A DNA stretch of 64,000 nt from Bacteriovoracaceae bacterium UBA6153 (GCA_002428265.1 DIUR01000003.1:1-64000); one strand, 5' to 3'; positions 9,244-19,039 are shown, numbered from the stretch's first letter. Made by a program: numbers and translations. Notes: a model not told the origin generated them from the sequence alone.

Positions 9244-11226
9244 TTATCTAAAAATAAATGCATTAAAAACTGCAGTAATTAAAACCGTTAAACCGATGAC
9301 GATGTATAAAATCCCCATCTCAAGTTTTTCTGGTTTATTTTCATCAAGAAAATTACCGCCTTCAGTACTAACCTTAGTGACAAGTTTTACAACACCGTTA
9401 ACGATGTGAGTTTCAACGATATCTACTAAGAAATTCCCGAACTCATAAAGTGGCTTGATGATCGCAAACTCGTAAAGTTCATCAACTTTGAATTTGTTAT
9501 TGCTGAAAGACCAAAGACTCTGGAATTTGTTCTTTAGTGAATCGCGCATCTTAACGTGATCATTTTTTACGTAGATATAGTAAGCAAGTCCCATTGATCC
9601 AAGGATTAATAGAGTCGTTACCGCCATCATAATAACTTCTGTCTGAACACTTAGGTGAGTGTGACCTGTTGTTTTAGCAGCAAATCTTTCAACAAAGTTC
9701 TGGAACAGTCTTGAGTGATCGTGACTTAACAAGTGTGGCATACCGATGTATCCCGCAGCGAATGAACAGATTGCTAAGATGATTAGCGGAACTGTCATGA
9801 CACTAGGGGACTCATGGATCTCGTGGTGACCGTGGTCTCCATGATCGTCGTGCTTATGATCTTTTTTATGGTGGTCATCATGGGCATCGTGCTTTGCCGG
9901 CTCCACGATGAAAACTAAAACCAACATTCTCATCATGTAGAACGCTGTTAAAAGAGCAGTGATAAGTGCGATTGAATATAACCAAACGCCGTTACCTGGA
10001 TTTGTTAAGGCCATAACAAGGATTTCATCTTTTGAGAAAAACCCTGAAAAGCCCGGGATACCTGCGATAGCTAAGAATCCAACAGTGAACGTCCAGAAAG
10101 TGATTGGCATTTTTTTCTTAAGGCCACCCATTTTGAAAATATCTTGTTCGTGGTGACATCCGTAAATAACAGAAGCAGCACAAAGGAAAAGAAGAGCTTT
10201 AAAAAATGCGTGAGTGAAAACGTGGAACATACCAGTTGAGAATGCGCCAACTCCACAAGCAAGAACCATGTATCCAAGCTGAGAAACAGTTGAGTAGGCC
10301 AGGATCTTTTTAATATCTCTTTGAGTAAGTGCAATGAGTGCAGCAAGAAGGGCTGTTAGCGCTCCCATCCATGCAATCACATCAAGAACAACAGAGAAGT
10401 GAGTGATAACGTTTGAAACTCTACATAGTAAGAAGATACCTGCTGTAACCATCGTTGCAGCGTGCATTAAAGCAGACACTGGAGTTGGACCCATCATCGC
10501 ATCCGGAAGCCAGATGAATAGTGGAATTTGAGCCGACTTACCAGCAGCACCTAAAACAAGAAGTAAGCTTGAAGCGATAAGAAGTTCTTTGTTCGCTAAC
10601 AAAATCGCCATGTCTGGATTTTTTAAATCAGTAAAAGAGATTGTGTTAAATACAAGAGCAAAACCAATCATCCCAAGAACTAAACCAAAGTCACCCACGC
10701 GGTTAGCAAGGAATGCTTTTTTAGCAGCGTTGCCGTTTTTAGTGTGTTCGTACCAGAATCCGATTAGCAAGTATGAACTTAAACCAACGCCTTCCCATCC
10801 CATGAAAAGAACCAGGAAGTTCTCACCGTGAACAAGCAGAAGCATTGAGAAAGCAAACAGTGCGAAAAACGCAAAGAACTTTCCAACTTTTTCTTCGTGA
10901 TCCATGTATCCGATAGAAAAGAAAGCAATAGCACTACCGATACCGGTAACCATTAAGCTTAAGATAACTGATAGTTCATCCATAATGAAATGGATGTCGA
11001 ATTTAATGTTTCCATAAGTCATCCACTCCCAAAGGCGAATACTTACAGGTCCATTTTTTAAAACATGTAGAGAAGTCATTACGACTAAAATAAATGAGAT
11101 AAATAGAGACATGAATGTAATCAGTCCGGCCTGAACATTATTCAACTTCTTTTTAATTAAGATTGAATTAAGTAAGAAGGCCAGTAGAGGGAAAAATGGA
11201 ATCAGCGCCAGGTAGTTTTCGTACAT
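9244..11226 (-). CDS. nuoL: NADH-quinone oxidoreductase subunit L (set B), with a His-rich loop
   Basis: A 660-residue distal antiporter-like subunit. Conserved motifs include MGWEGVGLSSYLLIGFWY (TM5 glutamate), GKSAQIPLFIWLPDAMMGPTP (TM7 lysine), SALMHAATMVTAGIFL and PGFSGFFSKDEIL (TM12 lysine). The C-terminal part carries the long amphipathic lateral helix and final membrane segment expected of NuoL. Between about residues 443 and 472 there is a strikingly His/Asp-rich soluble loop (repeated HDD, HKHDDHGDHGHH) that is not usual in NuoL and could bind metal; this is inference. It follows nuoK by 8 bases. Full length for the family. Confidence 0.95.
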   Translation of the reverse strand: MYENYLALIPFFPLLAFLLNSILIKKKLNNVQAGLITFMSLFISFILVVMTSLHVLKNGPVSIRLWEWMTYGNIKFDIHFIMDELSVILSLMVTGIGSAIAFFSIGYMDHEEKVGKFFAFFALFAFSMLLLVHGENFLVLFMGWEGVGLSSYLLIGFWYEHTKNGNAAKKAFLANRVGDFGLVLGMIGFALVFNTISFTDLKNPDMAILLANKELLIASSLLLVLGAAGKSAQIPLFIWLPDAMMGPTPVSALMHAATMVTAGIFLLCRVSNVITHFSVVLDVIAWMGALTALLAALIALTQRDIKKILAYSTVSQLGYMVLACGVGAFSTGMFHVFTHAFFKALLFLCAASVIYGCHHEQDIFKMGGLKKKMPITFWTFTVGFLAIAGIPGFSGFFSKDEILVMALTNPGNGVWLYSIALITALLTAFYMMRMLVLVFIVEPAKHDAHDDHHKKDHKHDDHGDHGHHEIHESPSVMTVPLIILAICSFAAGYIGMPHLLSHDHSRLFQNFVERFAAKTTGHTHLSVQTEVIMMAVTTLLILGSMGLAYYIYVKNDHVKMRDSLKNKFQSLWSFSNNKFKVDELYEFAIIKPLYEFGNFLVDIVETHIVNGVVKLVTKVSTEGGNFLDENKPEKLEMGILYIVIGLTVLITAVFNAFIFR

Positions 11227-11234
11227 AATAACTC

Positions 11235-11531
11235 TTACTCTGTTATGATTTTGATATCGTCAGTATAAATGGTTTGTTTCTTTCTATAGAGAGCAATGAT
11301 TAAGCTCAATCCGATAGCAACTTCACATGCAGACACGATCAGCATGAAAAAGACTAAAAGTTGAGATTCAAGAACTCCAGTTGAACGTGAGAACAGGACA
11401 GTAAGTAAACTTACTCCACCCATCATAAGTTCAAGACATAGAAGAATTGAAATAAGGTCTTTCTTAAAGATTGTTCCTAAAAGACCAGTGCAGAATAAAA
11501 ATCCAGCAAGGTAATAATAAATACTACTCAT
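11235..11531 (-). CDS. nuoK: NADH-quinone oxidoreductase subunit K (set B)
   Basis: A 98-residue, three-helix subunit. The two membrane glutamates essential for proton translocation in this family are present (E34 in LCLELMM and E70 in SACEVAIGL). The start codon lies inside the end of nuoJ: the two genes overlap by 8 bases (ATGAGTAG), implying translational coupling. The same 8-base nuoJ/nuoK overlap occurs in set A. Confidence 0.93.
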   Translation of the reverse strand: MSSIYYYLAGFLFCTGLLGTIFKKDLISILLCLELMMGGVSLLTVLFSRSTGVLESQLLVFFMLIVSACEVAIGLSLIIALYRKKQTIYTDDIKIITE

Positions 11532-12045
11532 GTTTGTCTCCTTCTAATTCAACCTTCGCATTCTTTTCATGGCCAGTGATGACAACACAAGCTACTAGAG
11601 CTGCCAGAAGAAGGACTGTGGCCATCTCAAATGGTAGATAATAAACATGGAAAAGTTTATCGAACATAAGCAGCATTGAATTGTCTGCAATATTGTTAAC
11701 TGCAAGAACTTCAATGTTGTTATTGATAATTAAAGCAAATACTCCAAGAATAATCAGGATTGTAATCGCTGAAATAACCAGCTTCACTTTTCCTTTTTCA
11801 CGATTGTTTTGGAATTGCTCAAGATTGATTAACATCATTACGAAAATGAAAAGGACGGCAATCGCTCCAGCATTTATCAACACCTGGATAGCTGCAAGAA
11901 AGACAGTACCAAGTTGGAAGTAAATCATCGCAATTGATAACATGGTCATTAAAAGAGCAAATGCCGAAACAACTGTCTTTTTAGAAAAAACCACCATAAG
12001 TGCAAACACCATCGTAATGATGGTTAAAAAAATATCACTAATCAT
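11524..12045 (-). CDS. nuoJ: NADH-quinone oxidoreductase subunit J (set B)
   Basis: A 173-residue membrane subunit with about five helices. The conserved TM3 region reads AAIQVLINAGAIAVLFIFVMMLIN, the mobile pi-bulge helix of the NuoJ/ND6 family. The C-terminal end LLLAALVACVVITG is also typical. It starts two bases after nuoH and overlaps nuoK by 8 bases. Confidence 0.92.
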   Translation of the reverse strand: MISDIFLTIITMVFALMVVFSKKTVVSAFALLMTMLSIAMIYFQLGTVFLAAIQVLINAGAIAVLFIFVMMLINLEQFQNNREKGKVKLVISAITILIILGVFALIINNNIEVLAVNNIADNSMLLMFDKLFHVYYLPFEMATVLLLAALVACVVITGHEKNAKVELEGDKHE

Positions 12046-12047
12046 AA

Positions 12048-13097
12048 TTATTGATTCCTAAAATATACAAAAAGAACTGTAACGATAAGGTTCACTAGTC
12101 CTAGTGGAAGAAGACGTTTCCATCCTAAATCCATTAGTTGATCGTAACGAAATCTTGGAAGTGTCCAACGAACCCAGACGAAAACCCATACCATGATCGC
12201 GATCTTAGTAATGAATGAAACGGCCTGAAGAAGTGGAAGAATAAATGCGTTGTCAGTTGGAATCAGGTCAAGACCTGGTAGTAAGCTGTATCCACCAAAG
12301 AAGAAAATGATAAACAATGCTGAAAGGGCCAGCATGTGGATATATTCTGCCATGAAGAAAATCGCGAACTTCATTGAAGAGTACTCTAAGTGGTATCCAG
12401 CAACGATTTCAGATTCACCTTCAGCTAAATCGAATGGAAGTCTGTTTGATTCAGCGAAGATCCCTACAAGAAAAAGCATTCCAGCTACAGGCTGAACAAA
12501 GATTCCCCATTTCGGTAAGAATCCAAACCAATATCCTGTTTGAGCTCCGACAATTCCGTGAATATCATTTGTTCCAAAAACAAAGATCATTGCAACGATT
12601 GCTGTAGATAAGGATAGTTCGTATGAAACCATTTGAGCACAGGCGCGAAGTGCACCAAGCATCGTATACTTATTGTTTGAAGCCCATCCCGCCAGTAAAA
12701 TCCCGTAAGACCCTAATGCAGAAACAGCAAATGCATAAAAAATACCCATGTCGCTTCTAAAAACTTCTGGATAGATAGTTCTTCCGTCAAACTCGAATGT
12801 TCCAAAAAGAGGAATACAAGCAAGAGGAAGTAAAGCAACGACTAGAGCGATTAATGGAGCTGCTGTATAAAAAAATGGACGTACGTGAGTTGGATGAACT
12901 TCTTCTTTGAACATAAATTTAGCAACGTCAGCTAATGGCTGAAGTAAACCAAATGGACCAACTCTATTTGGACCAAGTCTTCTTTGAATAAATCCAGCAC
13001 CTCTTCTTTCAACATGAATAATGATTGGAAGAGCACCTAAAGGGATACCTAATACAACAACGATCTTAATTAATATTTCAAGAATTCCTTCTAACAT
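12048..13097 (-). CDS. nuoH: NADH-quinone oxidoreductase subunit H (set B)
   Basis: A 349-residue quinone-channel subunit of complex I (NuoH/ND1 family). It has the first-loop motif RRLGPNRVGPFGLLQPLADV and the acidic loop NRLPFDLAEGESEIVAGYHL that joins the quinone site to the proton channels, followed by EYSSMKFAIFFMAEY. I chose the ATG at 13097 (MLEGILEILIK): it starts one base after the nuoA stop and has GGGAAGAG ahead of it. The open frame continues upstream to 13148, but that would overlap nuoA by 50 bases. Retention of the acidic quinone-loop residues argues for true complex I rather than a hydrogenase or antiporter relative. Confidence 0.94.
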   Translation of the reverse strand: MLEGILEILIKIVVVLGIPLGALPIIIHVERRGAGFIQRRLGPNRVGPFGLLQPLADVAKFMFKEEVHPTHVRPFFYTAAPLIALVVALLPLACIPLFGTFEFDGRTIYPEVFRSDMGIFYAFAVSALGSYGILLAGWASNNKYTMLGALRACAQMVSYELSLSTAIVAMIFVFGTNDIHGIVGAQTGYWFGFLPKWGIFVQPVAGMLFLVGIFAESNRLPFDLAEGESEIVAGYHLEYSSMKFAIFFMAEYIHMLALSALFIIFFFGGYSLLPGLDLIPTDNAFILPLLQAVSFITKIAIMVWVFVWVRWTLPRFRYDQLMDLGWKRLLPLGLVNLIVTVLFVYFRNQ

Positions 13098-13098
13098 T

Positions 13099-13458
13099 TT
13101 ACTCTTCCCACTGTAGTGCTTTTGAATTGATAACGAAAATATACCCAACTAGTAAGACAGTAATAAAGAATGCAAATCCTGCGATAAGAAATCCTTTATC
13201 AATAGCATTGTTATACGCTAGGGCCCAAGGCAGAAGGAAAACAATTTCAACGTCAAAAAGAAGGAACATAATTGCTGTTACATAAAACTTGATATCGTAC
13301 TGTCTTGTAGCACTTCCAACAGGATTTACCCCTGACTCATACACATCGTTTTTTCTAACGATTTTAACTTTTTGTCCAAGTATGTTTGAAATAAACATCA
13401 ACACAAGTCCCAGGACTGTGGCGATAGTTAGAAAAATAATAAAAGATAAAAATTCCAT
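13099..13458 (-). CDS. nuoA: NADH-quinone oxidoreductase subunit A (set B), Cys loop variant
   Basis: A 119-residue, three-helix subunit. KFYVTAIMFLLFDVEIVFLLPWA is the typical TM2 signature. The TM1-TM2 loop, usually YECG with a conserved cysteine that reports the active/deactive state in mitochondrial ND3, reads YESGVNPVG here, with serine 42 at the cysteine position. The gene starts 20 bases after nuoN of set A ends and opens the second nuo set, so both sets seem to share a transcript. Confidence 0.93.
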   Translation of the reverse strand: MEFLSFIIFLTIATVLGLVLMFISNILGQKVKIVRKNDVYESGVNPVGSATRQYDIKFYVTAIMFLLFDVEIVFLLPWALAYNNAIDKGFLIAGFAFFITVLLVGYIFVINSKALQWEE

Positions 13459-13478
13459 TAAGTCGTCCTGCTTTTACA

Positions 13479-14945
13479 TTAATTAATGAATAACTTAGAA
13501 ACGTTGGCAAAACTCATAATCGTTTCCCAGAAAATTCCTAATACAAAAATCGGTAGAGTCATTACAACGATAATCATTTGGTTTAAGAAACCAAATCCTT
13601 CGATTGCTTCTTCTGACTCTGGCTGTTTTAAAACCATTAGACGTACAATTTTTAAATAGTAGTAAGCCGACACAACTGAGTTTAATCCAAGGATTACTGC
13701 TAGAGTGTAAAACTTTGAATTAATCAGTGAGCTTAAAATGTTGTACTTGGCTACGAATCCTGCCAATGGCGGAATACCTGTAAGTGAGAACATTACGACA
13801 GTCATCATAACGGCCATCCATGGGTATCTGTAGATTAATCCCGAGAAACGATCGAAGTGATCATTGCCGTATTTGTCCTGAACGATACTTGTGATGTAGA
13901 AAGCAACTAGAGTCATGAATAAGTAAGTGATGGCATAAAATAAAACAGCTCTGATTCCAACGTCACCGATCATAACAAGCGAAGCCATCATAATCCCTGC
14001 GTGAGAGATAGATGAGTAAGCTAGCATTCTCTTAACTGATTTTTGTCCGATTGCTGTTACGTTACCAACTGTCATTGTTAGTGCAGAAACAACAAGCATT
14101 AATCCAATCCATCCAACTTTCATCGGACTTTCTACAGTAAAGAACACAGAAGTAACTCTGATTAAAACTGCAATACCTGCAATCTTTGGAACGATTGCAA
14201 AGAATGTTGTTACAGGAGTAGGAGATCCTTCATAAACATCCGGTGACCACATGTGAAATGGAACTGCCGCGATTTTATATCCGATACCTGCAAAGAAAAG
14301 AACAAATGACGGCATTAAGATGGCCATTTGAACTGTTGTTAAGTTTGGAATCATAGCTGCAACACCAGTAAACTGGATTGTACCAAGAACACCGAAAATA
14401 TGGCTCAGACCAAAAAGCATGATACCTGCAGAGACACCACCATAAAGGGCATACTTTAAACCAGCTTCACTTGAGCGCTCATCATTCTTTTTAAGAGAGG
14501 CCATAACGTAAGATAAAATTGAAAGTGTTTCAATCCCTAGATAAAGCGTCAGCATGTTGTTTGCTGAAGCTAGAAGGAATCCACCGATCAAAATACCAAC
14601 GGCCATAATGACGAACTCTGTTTTCAGAGTTTCGTAAATGTCTTTTGAGAATCTGCTTAAGTAAACGACAGCAATTGTTCCTAAAACCATAATAAGTTTT
14701 AGAAGTGAGCTGAAGTCATCAATCACAATTGAGTTAGTGAAGATGGCCTGTGGTTTTCCACCCATGTTAAACAAGATAGCTACAAACGTTGCAACTAATC
14801 CAATGATAGCTGTAATGAAGATGTATCTTCTGTCTTTTTCATCTTCTTTATAAGTAGCCTCAATAAGAATTAGTCCCACCATTAAAATCACCAGAAGGAT
14901 TTCCGGGATGTAGCGACCAATATTTGCTAAATAATTTAAATGCAT
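13479..14945 (-). CDS. nuoN: NADH-quinone oxidoreductase subunit N (set A)
   Basis: A 488-residue antiporter-like subunit. It has the TM5 glutamate (YLGIETLSILSYVM), the TM7 lysine followed by the canonical loop (YKIAAVPFHMWSPDVYEG, then PTPVTTFFAIVPK) and the TM12 lysine (PPLAGFVAKYNIL). This copy is closer to textbook NuoN than the set B copy. It closes the first seven-gene set, and nuoA of set B follows only 20 bases later. Confidence 0.95.
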   Translation of the reverse strand: MHLNYLANIGRYIPEILLVILMVGLILIEATYKEDEKDRRYIFITAIIGLVATFVAILFNMGGKPQAIFTNSIVIDDFSSLLKLIMVLGTIAVVYLSRFSKDIYETLKTEFVIMAVGILIGGFLLASANNMLTLYLGIETLSILSYVMASLKKNDERSSEAGLKYALYGGVSAGIMLFGLSHIFGVLGTIQFTGVAAMIPNLTTVQMAILMPSFVLFFAGIGYKIAAVPFHMWSPDVYEGSPTPVTTFFAIVPKIAGIAVLIRVTSVFFTVESPMKVGWIGLMLVVSALTMTVGNVTAIGQKSVKRMLAYSSISHAGIMMASLVMIGDVGIRAVLFYAITYLFMTLVAFYITSIVQDKYGNDHFDRFSGLIYRYPWMAVMMTVVMFSLTGIPPLAGFVAKYNILSSLINSKFYTLAVILGLNSVVSAYYYLKIVRLMVLKQPESEEAIEGFGFLNQMIIVVMTLPIFVLGIFWETIMSFANVSKLFIN

Positions 14946-14974
14946 CTCTATGTCCTAATTTCCTAATTCAATTC

Positions 14975-16507
14975 TTAGAAAGTTGCCATTAACGATACTA
15001 ATTGTCCTACAGAAGCTTTCATAATGTTCAGAATTGGTGATGGCCAAACTCCGAATACGATAACTGCAATACAAAGTGGAATCATGTATGCAACTTCAAG
15101 TTTCGTCATATCGTTGTACTCTTTAACTTCTGGATTAACATCACCGAAGAACATTCTCTTGAACATCCAAAGAAGGTAAGCTGCACCGATAAGAAGACCA
15201 AAAAGAGCAAGAACAGTAATTGTTGTAAATTTCTGGTAGATACCAAGGAAAATTAGAGCTTCAGAAATAAATCCTGAAAGTCCTGGAAGTCCCATTGAAG
15301 CAAACATACCAATGATAAAGATAATCGAGTAAACCGGAAGTTGTGTATAAAGACCGCCGTATCCACGTGATCCATCTGGCTTAACAATCCATCTATGGTG
15401 AGAGCGCTCATATAGAATACCAATCATGAAGAACATCATAGCTGTTGAAGTTCCGTGGTTGAACATCTGAAGAACTGCACCGTTAACACCTTCAACAGTC
15501 ATAGCCGCAAGACCAAGCATTACGAATCCCATGTGAGAAACAGATGAGTAAGCGATAAGTTTTTTAACGTCGGTCTGTGCCATTGCACAAAGAGCTCCGT
15601 AAATTACGTTGATTAATCCCAACCAAGCAATTGCTGTTGAGAAATATTTTGCTGAATCAGGGAAGATTGGGAATGCGATTCGTAAGAATCCGTATGTACC
15701 CATCTTAAGTAGAACACCTGCTAGAATTACTGAAATTGCAGTTGGGGCCTGAACGTGAGCGTGTGGTAACCAAGTGTGGAATGGGAAAACCGGAACTTTA
15801 ATAGCAAATCCGATAAACATAAACACAAAGAATAACTTAGAGAAAGAAACAGCCTGGCCAAAGATGGTTACGTTTAACTGAGTAAACTTTCCGCCTGAAA
15901 GAGCAAGGATATTGAAAGAATCAACTGATTGGTTAGTTGCAAAGTAAAGAGCAACGATACCAACAAGCATTAGGATCGATCCAAAGAATGTATAAAGGAA
16001 GAATTTAACAGCAGCGTATTCTCTGTTTTCTCCACCCCATACACCGATAAGGAAGAACATAGGAATTAGCATTACTTCCCAGTAAACGTAGAATAAGAAA
16101 AAATCTAGTGCGAAAAATACACCGAATACACACGACTGAAGAAGAAGGAGTAATGCAAAGTATGCTTTGATAGATTTTTTAATCTGCGTCCATGAACTTA
16201 GGATACAAAGCATGAATAACAATCCAGTAAGGATAGTCATCGGCATTGAAATCCCGTCAACTCCAAGACGGTAGAATATGTTAAATTGTGCAATCCATGG
16301 AATCGCAACATTAAACGCACTCTGCATTCCTGCTTGAGTTTGATCGAACTTACAGTATAAAACCAAAGTTAGAGCAAAAGTAATAACAGTGTTAATGAGT
16401 GCCCAACTCTTAATCCAAGTAGTCTTGTCCTTTGGCATAAGCAATACACCAAGAACTCCCAACATAGGCATCCATAGAATCCAACTTAATAAATTTGAAC
16501 CGGCCAC
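14975..16507 (-). CDS. nuoM: NADH-quinone oxidoreductase subunit M (set A)
   Basis: A 510-residue antiporter-like subunit. It has FYVYWEVMLIPMFFLIGVWG (TM5 glutamate), KVPVFPFHTWLPHAHVQAPT (TM7 lysine; the loop has H and Q where set B has D and E) and SGFISEALIFLGIY (TM12 glutamate). The start is a GTG at 16507, supported by AGGGAG 8 bases upstream; no better ATG is available in this position. It follows nuoL by about 36 bases and precedes nuoN by 29. Confidence 0.95.
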   Translation of the reverse strand: MAGSNLLSWILWMPMLGVLGVLLMPKDKTTWIKSWALINTVITFALTLVLYCKFDQTQAGMQSAFNVAIPWIAQFNIFYRLGVDGISMPMTILTGLLFMLCILSSWTQIKKSIKAYFALLLLLQSCVFGVFFALDFFLFYVYWEVMLIPMFFLIGVWGGENREYAAVKFFLYTFFGSILMLVGIVALYFATNQSVDSFNILALSGGKFTQLNVTIFGQAVSFSKLFFVFMFIGFAIKVPVFPFHTWLPHAHVQAPTAISVILAGVLLKMGTYGFLRIAFPIFPDSAKYFSTAIAWLGLINVIYGALCAMAQTDVKKLIAYSSVSHMGFVMLGLAAMTVEGVNGAVLQMFNHGTSTAMMFFMIGILYERSHHRWIVKPDGSRGYGGLYTQLPVYSIIFIIGMFASMGLPGLSGFISEALIFLGIYQKFTTITVLALFGLLIGAAYLLWMFKRMFFGDVNPEVKEYNDMTKLEVAYMIPLCIAVIVFGVWPSPILNIMKASVGQLVSLMATF

Positions 16508-16543
16508 CGGTTATCTCCCTGAGAAAAGTTACTATGTAAAAAA

Positions 16544-18709
16544 CTAAAATCTTAACGTTAAAACATAACTAGCAAGTACAACGACCAGAACAATGATGTA
16601 CAACTGTACTTTTCCTGACTGGATTGTTCTTAAAACAACGTTCATCAGACGCACACTTGCTCCTGTTCCATCAACCATTCCACTGTCGACAACATTGTTA
16701 TCAAACCAGCGAGAAATGTTATAGGCCCAACGATTTAATACGGCTGTTCCGTCGACTACATATCTGTCGTAAATTCCAGAGTCAAACTTAGCGAGTAAGT
16801 TGTTAAATGGAAGTAGACCTTTTTGAATAATTTTTCCGATATAAAGATCATCGAAATAATATTTGTTTTGTAGAGCTTTTCTCCATCCAGAGAAAGTTGT
16901 TGCCCACCAGTTCGGGTCTAACTTTTTCGTGATGTACATCGAGTAAGCAAGAAAGATCCCTGCAAAAGCGATGAAGATTGAAAGAATCGCACCGATCTTG
17001 TGAACAAAGTGAACATGGTGAGCAGCTTCTTCGCTTAATCCATGATTAGCGTCGTATGCAGCTTTTGGAAGTTCAACTTTATCTCTTGTATCAGTTGTCC
17101 CGAAATCTTCTTTTTCATAATGAGCAAAGTGCTCAAGATGAGAAGCTTCCGGCTTGTGAATTAAAGTTTGGAACCATTCGTATTTTGAACCAAAAAGATT
17201 TACTTCGCCCTGCCCAGTGAATGATCCAGAGTAGAATAAACCAAGTGTGAACACTGAAAGAATTAATAGAGGAATGTTTGAGTTCCATCCAATGTGTTCT
17301 TCGTGAGCGTGATCGTAAATATGGTGATCGCGTGGCTCGCCAAAGAAAGTTAGGAAAAGCATTCTGAACATATAGAAAGCTGTTAGAAGTGCACCACCAA
17401 AACCTAATAAAGCTACTGGAATGAAAGCTTTGTTTTCCATTGCCATAAGGAGAGCGTCACCAAGGATTCTATCTTTAGAAACAAATCCTGAGAAGAACGG
17501 AACACCAGCGATAGCGAAACAACAAAGTAGCATTGCAAAGAATGTGTATGGAAGTTTCTTGCGAAGACCACCCATTTGCGGCATTTCCTGGCAGTGAATC
17601 GAGTGAATAACAGATCCAGCTGAAAGGAATAAACAAGCTTTGAAAACGGCGTGAGTTATAAGGTGCATGAAAGAAGCGTTGTATGAACCAACACCGATAC
17701 CAATAACCATGTAACCAAGCTGCGATATAGTCGAGTAGGCAAGAACCGCTTTAATATCTGTTTGAATCAGAGCGATTGTAGCAGCTCCAAAAGCAGTAAT
17801 AGCACCGATATAAGCGATGAAAGTTAAAATATGTCCTGCTTCCATTAATGGATACATTCTAAGTGAGAGATAAACTCCGGCAGCAACCATCGTTGCAGCG
17901 TGGATTAATGCAGAACATGGAGTTGGACCAAACATCGCATCCGGAAGCCAAACGTGAATCGGGAATTGTGCTGACTTACCCATTGTTCCAGCGAAGATAC
18001 AAAGAGCTGCAATTGTTGCAATTGGAAGACCGATACCAAAAGATGTGAAAACTCCGCCAAATTTACCTGCACCAATAGCAGCGTAAATATCAACGAAAGT
18101 TGTGTTTCCAACGATGATCCAGATAATAAGGATACCCATTAAGAAGAAAACGTCCCCAACTCTTGTTGTCATGAAAGCTTTCATAGATGCATTTCCTGCA
18201 CCTTCTTTTTCGTAGTAGAAACCGATTAGTGAGTATGAACAAAATCCCATTAACTCCCAGAAGATAAATACTGAAAGAAGGTTATCTGAAAGAACAAGTC
18301 CAAGCATTGCAGAAGTGAAAAGTGACATATAAACGAAGAAGCGAGCAAAGCGCTCATCATCGTGCATGTACCAAGTAGAGAAGACGTGAATTAAAGTTGC
18401 AACGGCCGTAACCATAAGAAGCATAGTTGCCGTCATGTTATCTATATAGATACCCATGTTTACTTTAAATAGGTGTTCACCAGCGCTTAAGTCAAACCAT
18501 GTGAAGACTTTATGAATGTGGTAACCAACTGCGTACACATTTTGGAAATCTAAGAAGATTCTTAATGCGTAAATAAATGAACCGAAAATCGCTAGTGTAC
18601 TTAATGCTACTGCTGCAATCGGAACGCGTTTTGCTAAAAAAACGTTGATCACGAATGCGAAGAACGGCAGAAGTACAATTGGTGCAACGGTTGTAATTGT
18701 ATAATCCAT
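16544..18709 (-). CDS. nuoL: NADH-quinone oxidoreductase subunit L (set A)
   Basis: A 721-residue distal antiporter-like subunit. Motifs are FIFWELMGFCSYSLIGFYY (TM5 glutamate), GKSAQFPIHVWLPDAMFGPTP (TM7 lysine), SALIHAATMVAAGVYL and FFSGFVSKDRIL (TM12 lysine). The C-terminal third has a long soluble insertion rich in H, E and D (two clusters, around RDHHIYDHAHEEH and EEAAHHVHFVHK) before the lateral-helix region, which makes it about 60 residues longer than the set B copy. Start ATG at 18709, 24 bases after nuoK. Confidence 0.95.
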   Translation of the reverse strand: MDYTITTVAPIVLLPFFAFVINVFLAKRVPIAAVALSTLAIFGSFIYALRIFLDFQNVYAVGYHIHKVFTWFDLSAGEHLFKVNMGIYIDNMTATMLLMVTAVATLIHVFSTWYMHDDERFARFFVYMSLFTSAMLGLVLSDNLLSVFIFWELMGFCSYSLIGFYYEKEGAGNASMKAFMTTRVGDVFFLMGILIIWIIVGNTTFVDIYAAIGAGKFGGVFTSFGIGLPIATIAALCIFAGTMGKSAQFPIHVWLPDAMFGPTPCSALIHAATMVAAGVYLSLRMYPLMEAGHILTFIAYIGAITAFGAATIALIQTDIKAVLAYSTISQLGYMVIGIGVGSYNASFMHLITHAVFKACLFLSAGSVIHSIHCQEMPQMGGLRKKLPYTFFAMLLCCFAIAGVPFFSGFVSKDRILGDALLMAMENKAFIPVALLGFGGALLTAFYMFRMLFLTFFGEPRDHHIYDHAHEEHIGWNSNIPLLILSVFTLGLFYSGSFTGQGEVNLFGSKYEWFQTLIHKPEASHLEHFAHYEKEDFGTTDTRDKVELPKAAYDANHGLSEEAAHHVHFVHKIGAILSIFIAFAGIFLAYSMYITKKLDPNWWATTFSGWRKALQNKYYFDDLYIGKIIQKGLLPFNNLLAKFDSGIYDRYVVDGTAVLNRWAYNISRWFDNNVVDSGMVDGTGASVRLMNVVLRTIQSGKVQLYIIVLVVVLASYVLTLRF

Positions 18710-18733
18710 GGTCTCTATATCCTTACCTAATTA

Positions 18734-19039
18734 TTAGTTCTGTAGTGTTGAAGCATCATCTATATGGATACTTTCTCTTAACTGGAAGAATCTGATGACG
18801 ATTCCCAGACCAACTGCTGATTCTGCTGCTGCAATAATGATAATAAACAAGCTCATAATGTGCCCATCTAAGTTACCGTTACTGAATTTTGTATAAGCTG
18901 CAAAGTTAAGTGCTGCTGCATTTAAAATAAGTTCAACACCCAATAAAAGAGCGATGATATTTTTTCTTGCGATCATTACCATGATTCCGCAAATAAAAAG
19001 GATGAATGAAATGCCTAAGTAGGCCCATAGATTAATCAT
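18734..19039 (-). CDS. nuoK: NADH-quinone oxidoreductase subunit K (set A)
   Basis: A 101-residue, three-helix subunit with both proton-path glutamates (E36 in LLLGVELILNAA and E73 in AAAESAVGLG). I placed the start at the ATG at 19039 (MINLWAYLGISF) because this gives the normal family length and an 8-base overlap with nuoJ (ATGATTAA), the same arrangement as in set B. The frame is open upstream within nuoJ, but that extension is a shadow. Confidence 0.94.
   Translation of the reverse strand: MINLWAYLGISFILFICGIMVMIARKNIIALLLGVELILNAAALNFAAYTKFSNGNLDGHIMSLFIIIIAAAESAVGLGIVIRFFQLRESIHIDDASTLQN

Noticed and set aside
13098..13148. Longer NuoH start in set B (MGIFSLSIQKHY)
   Set aside because: It overlaps nuoA by 50 bases. 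The start at 13097 has a good ribosome site and matches the usual NuoH N-terminus.
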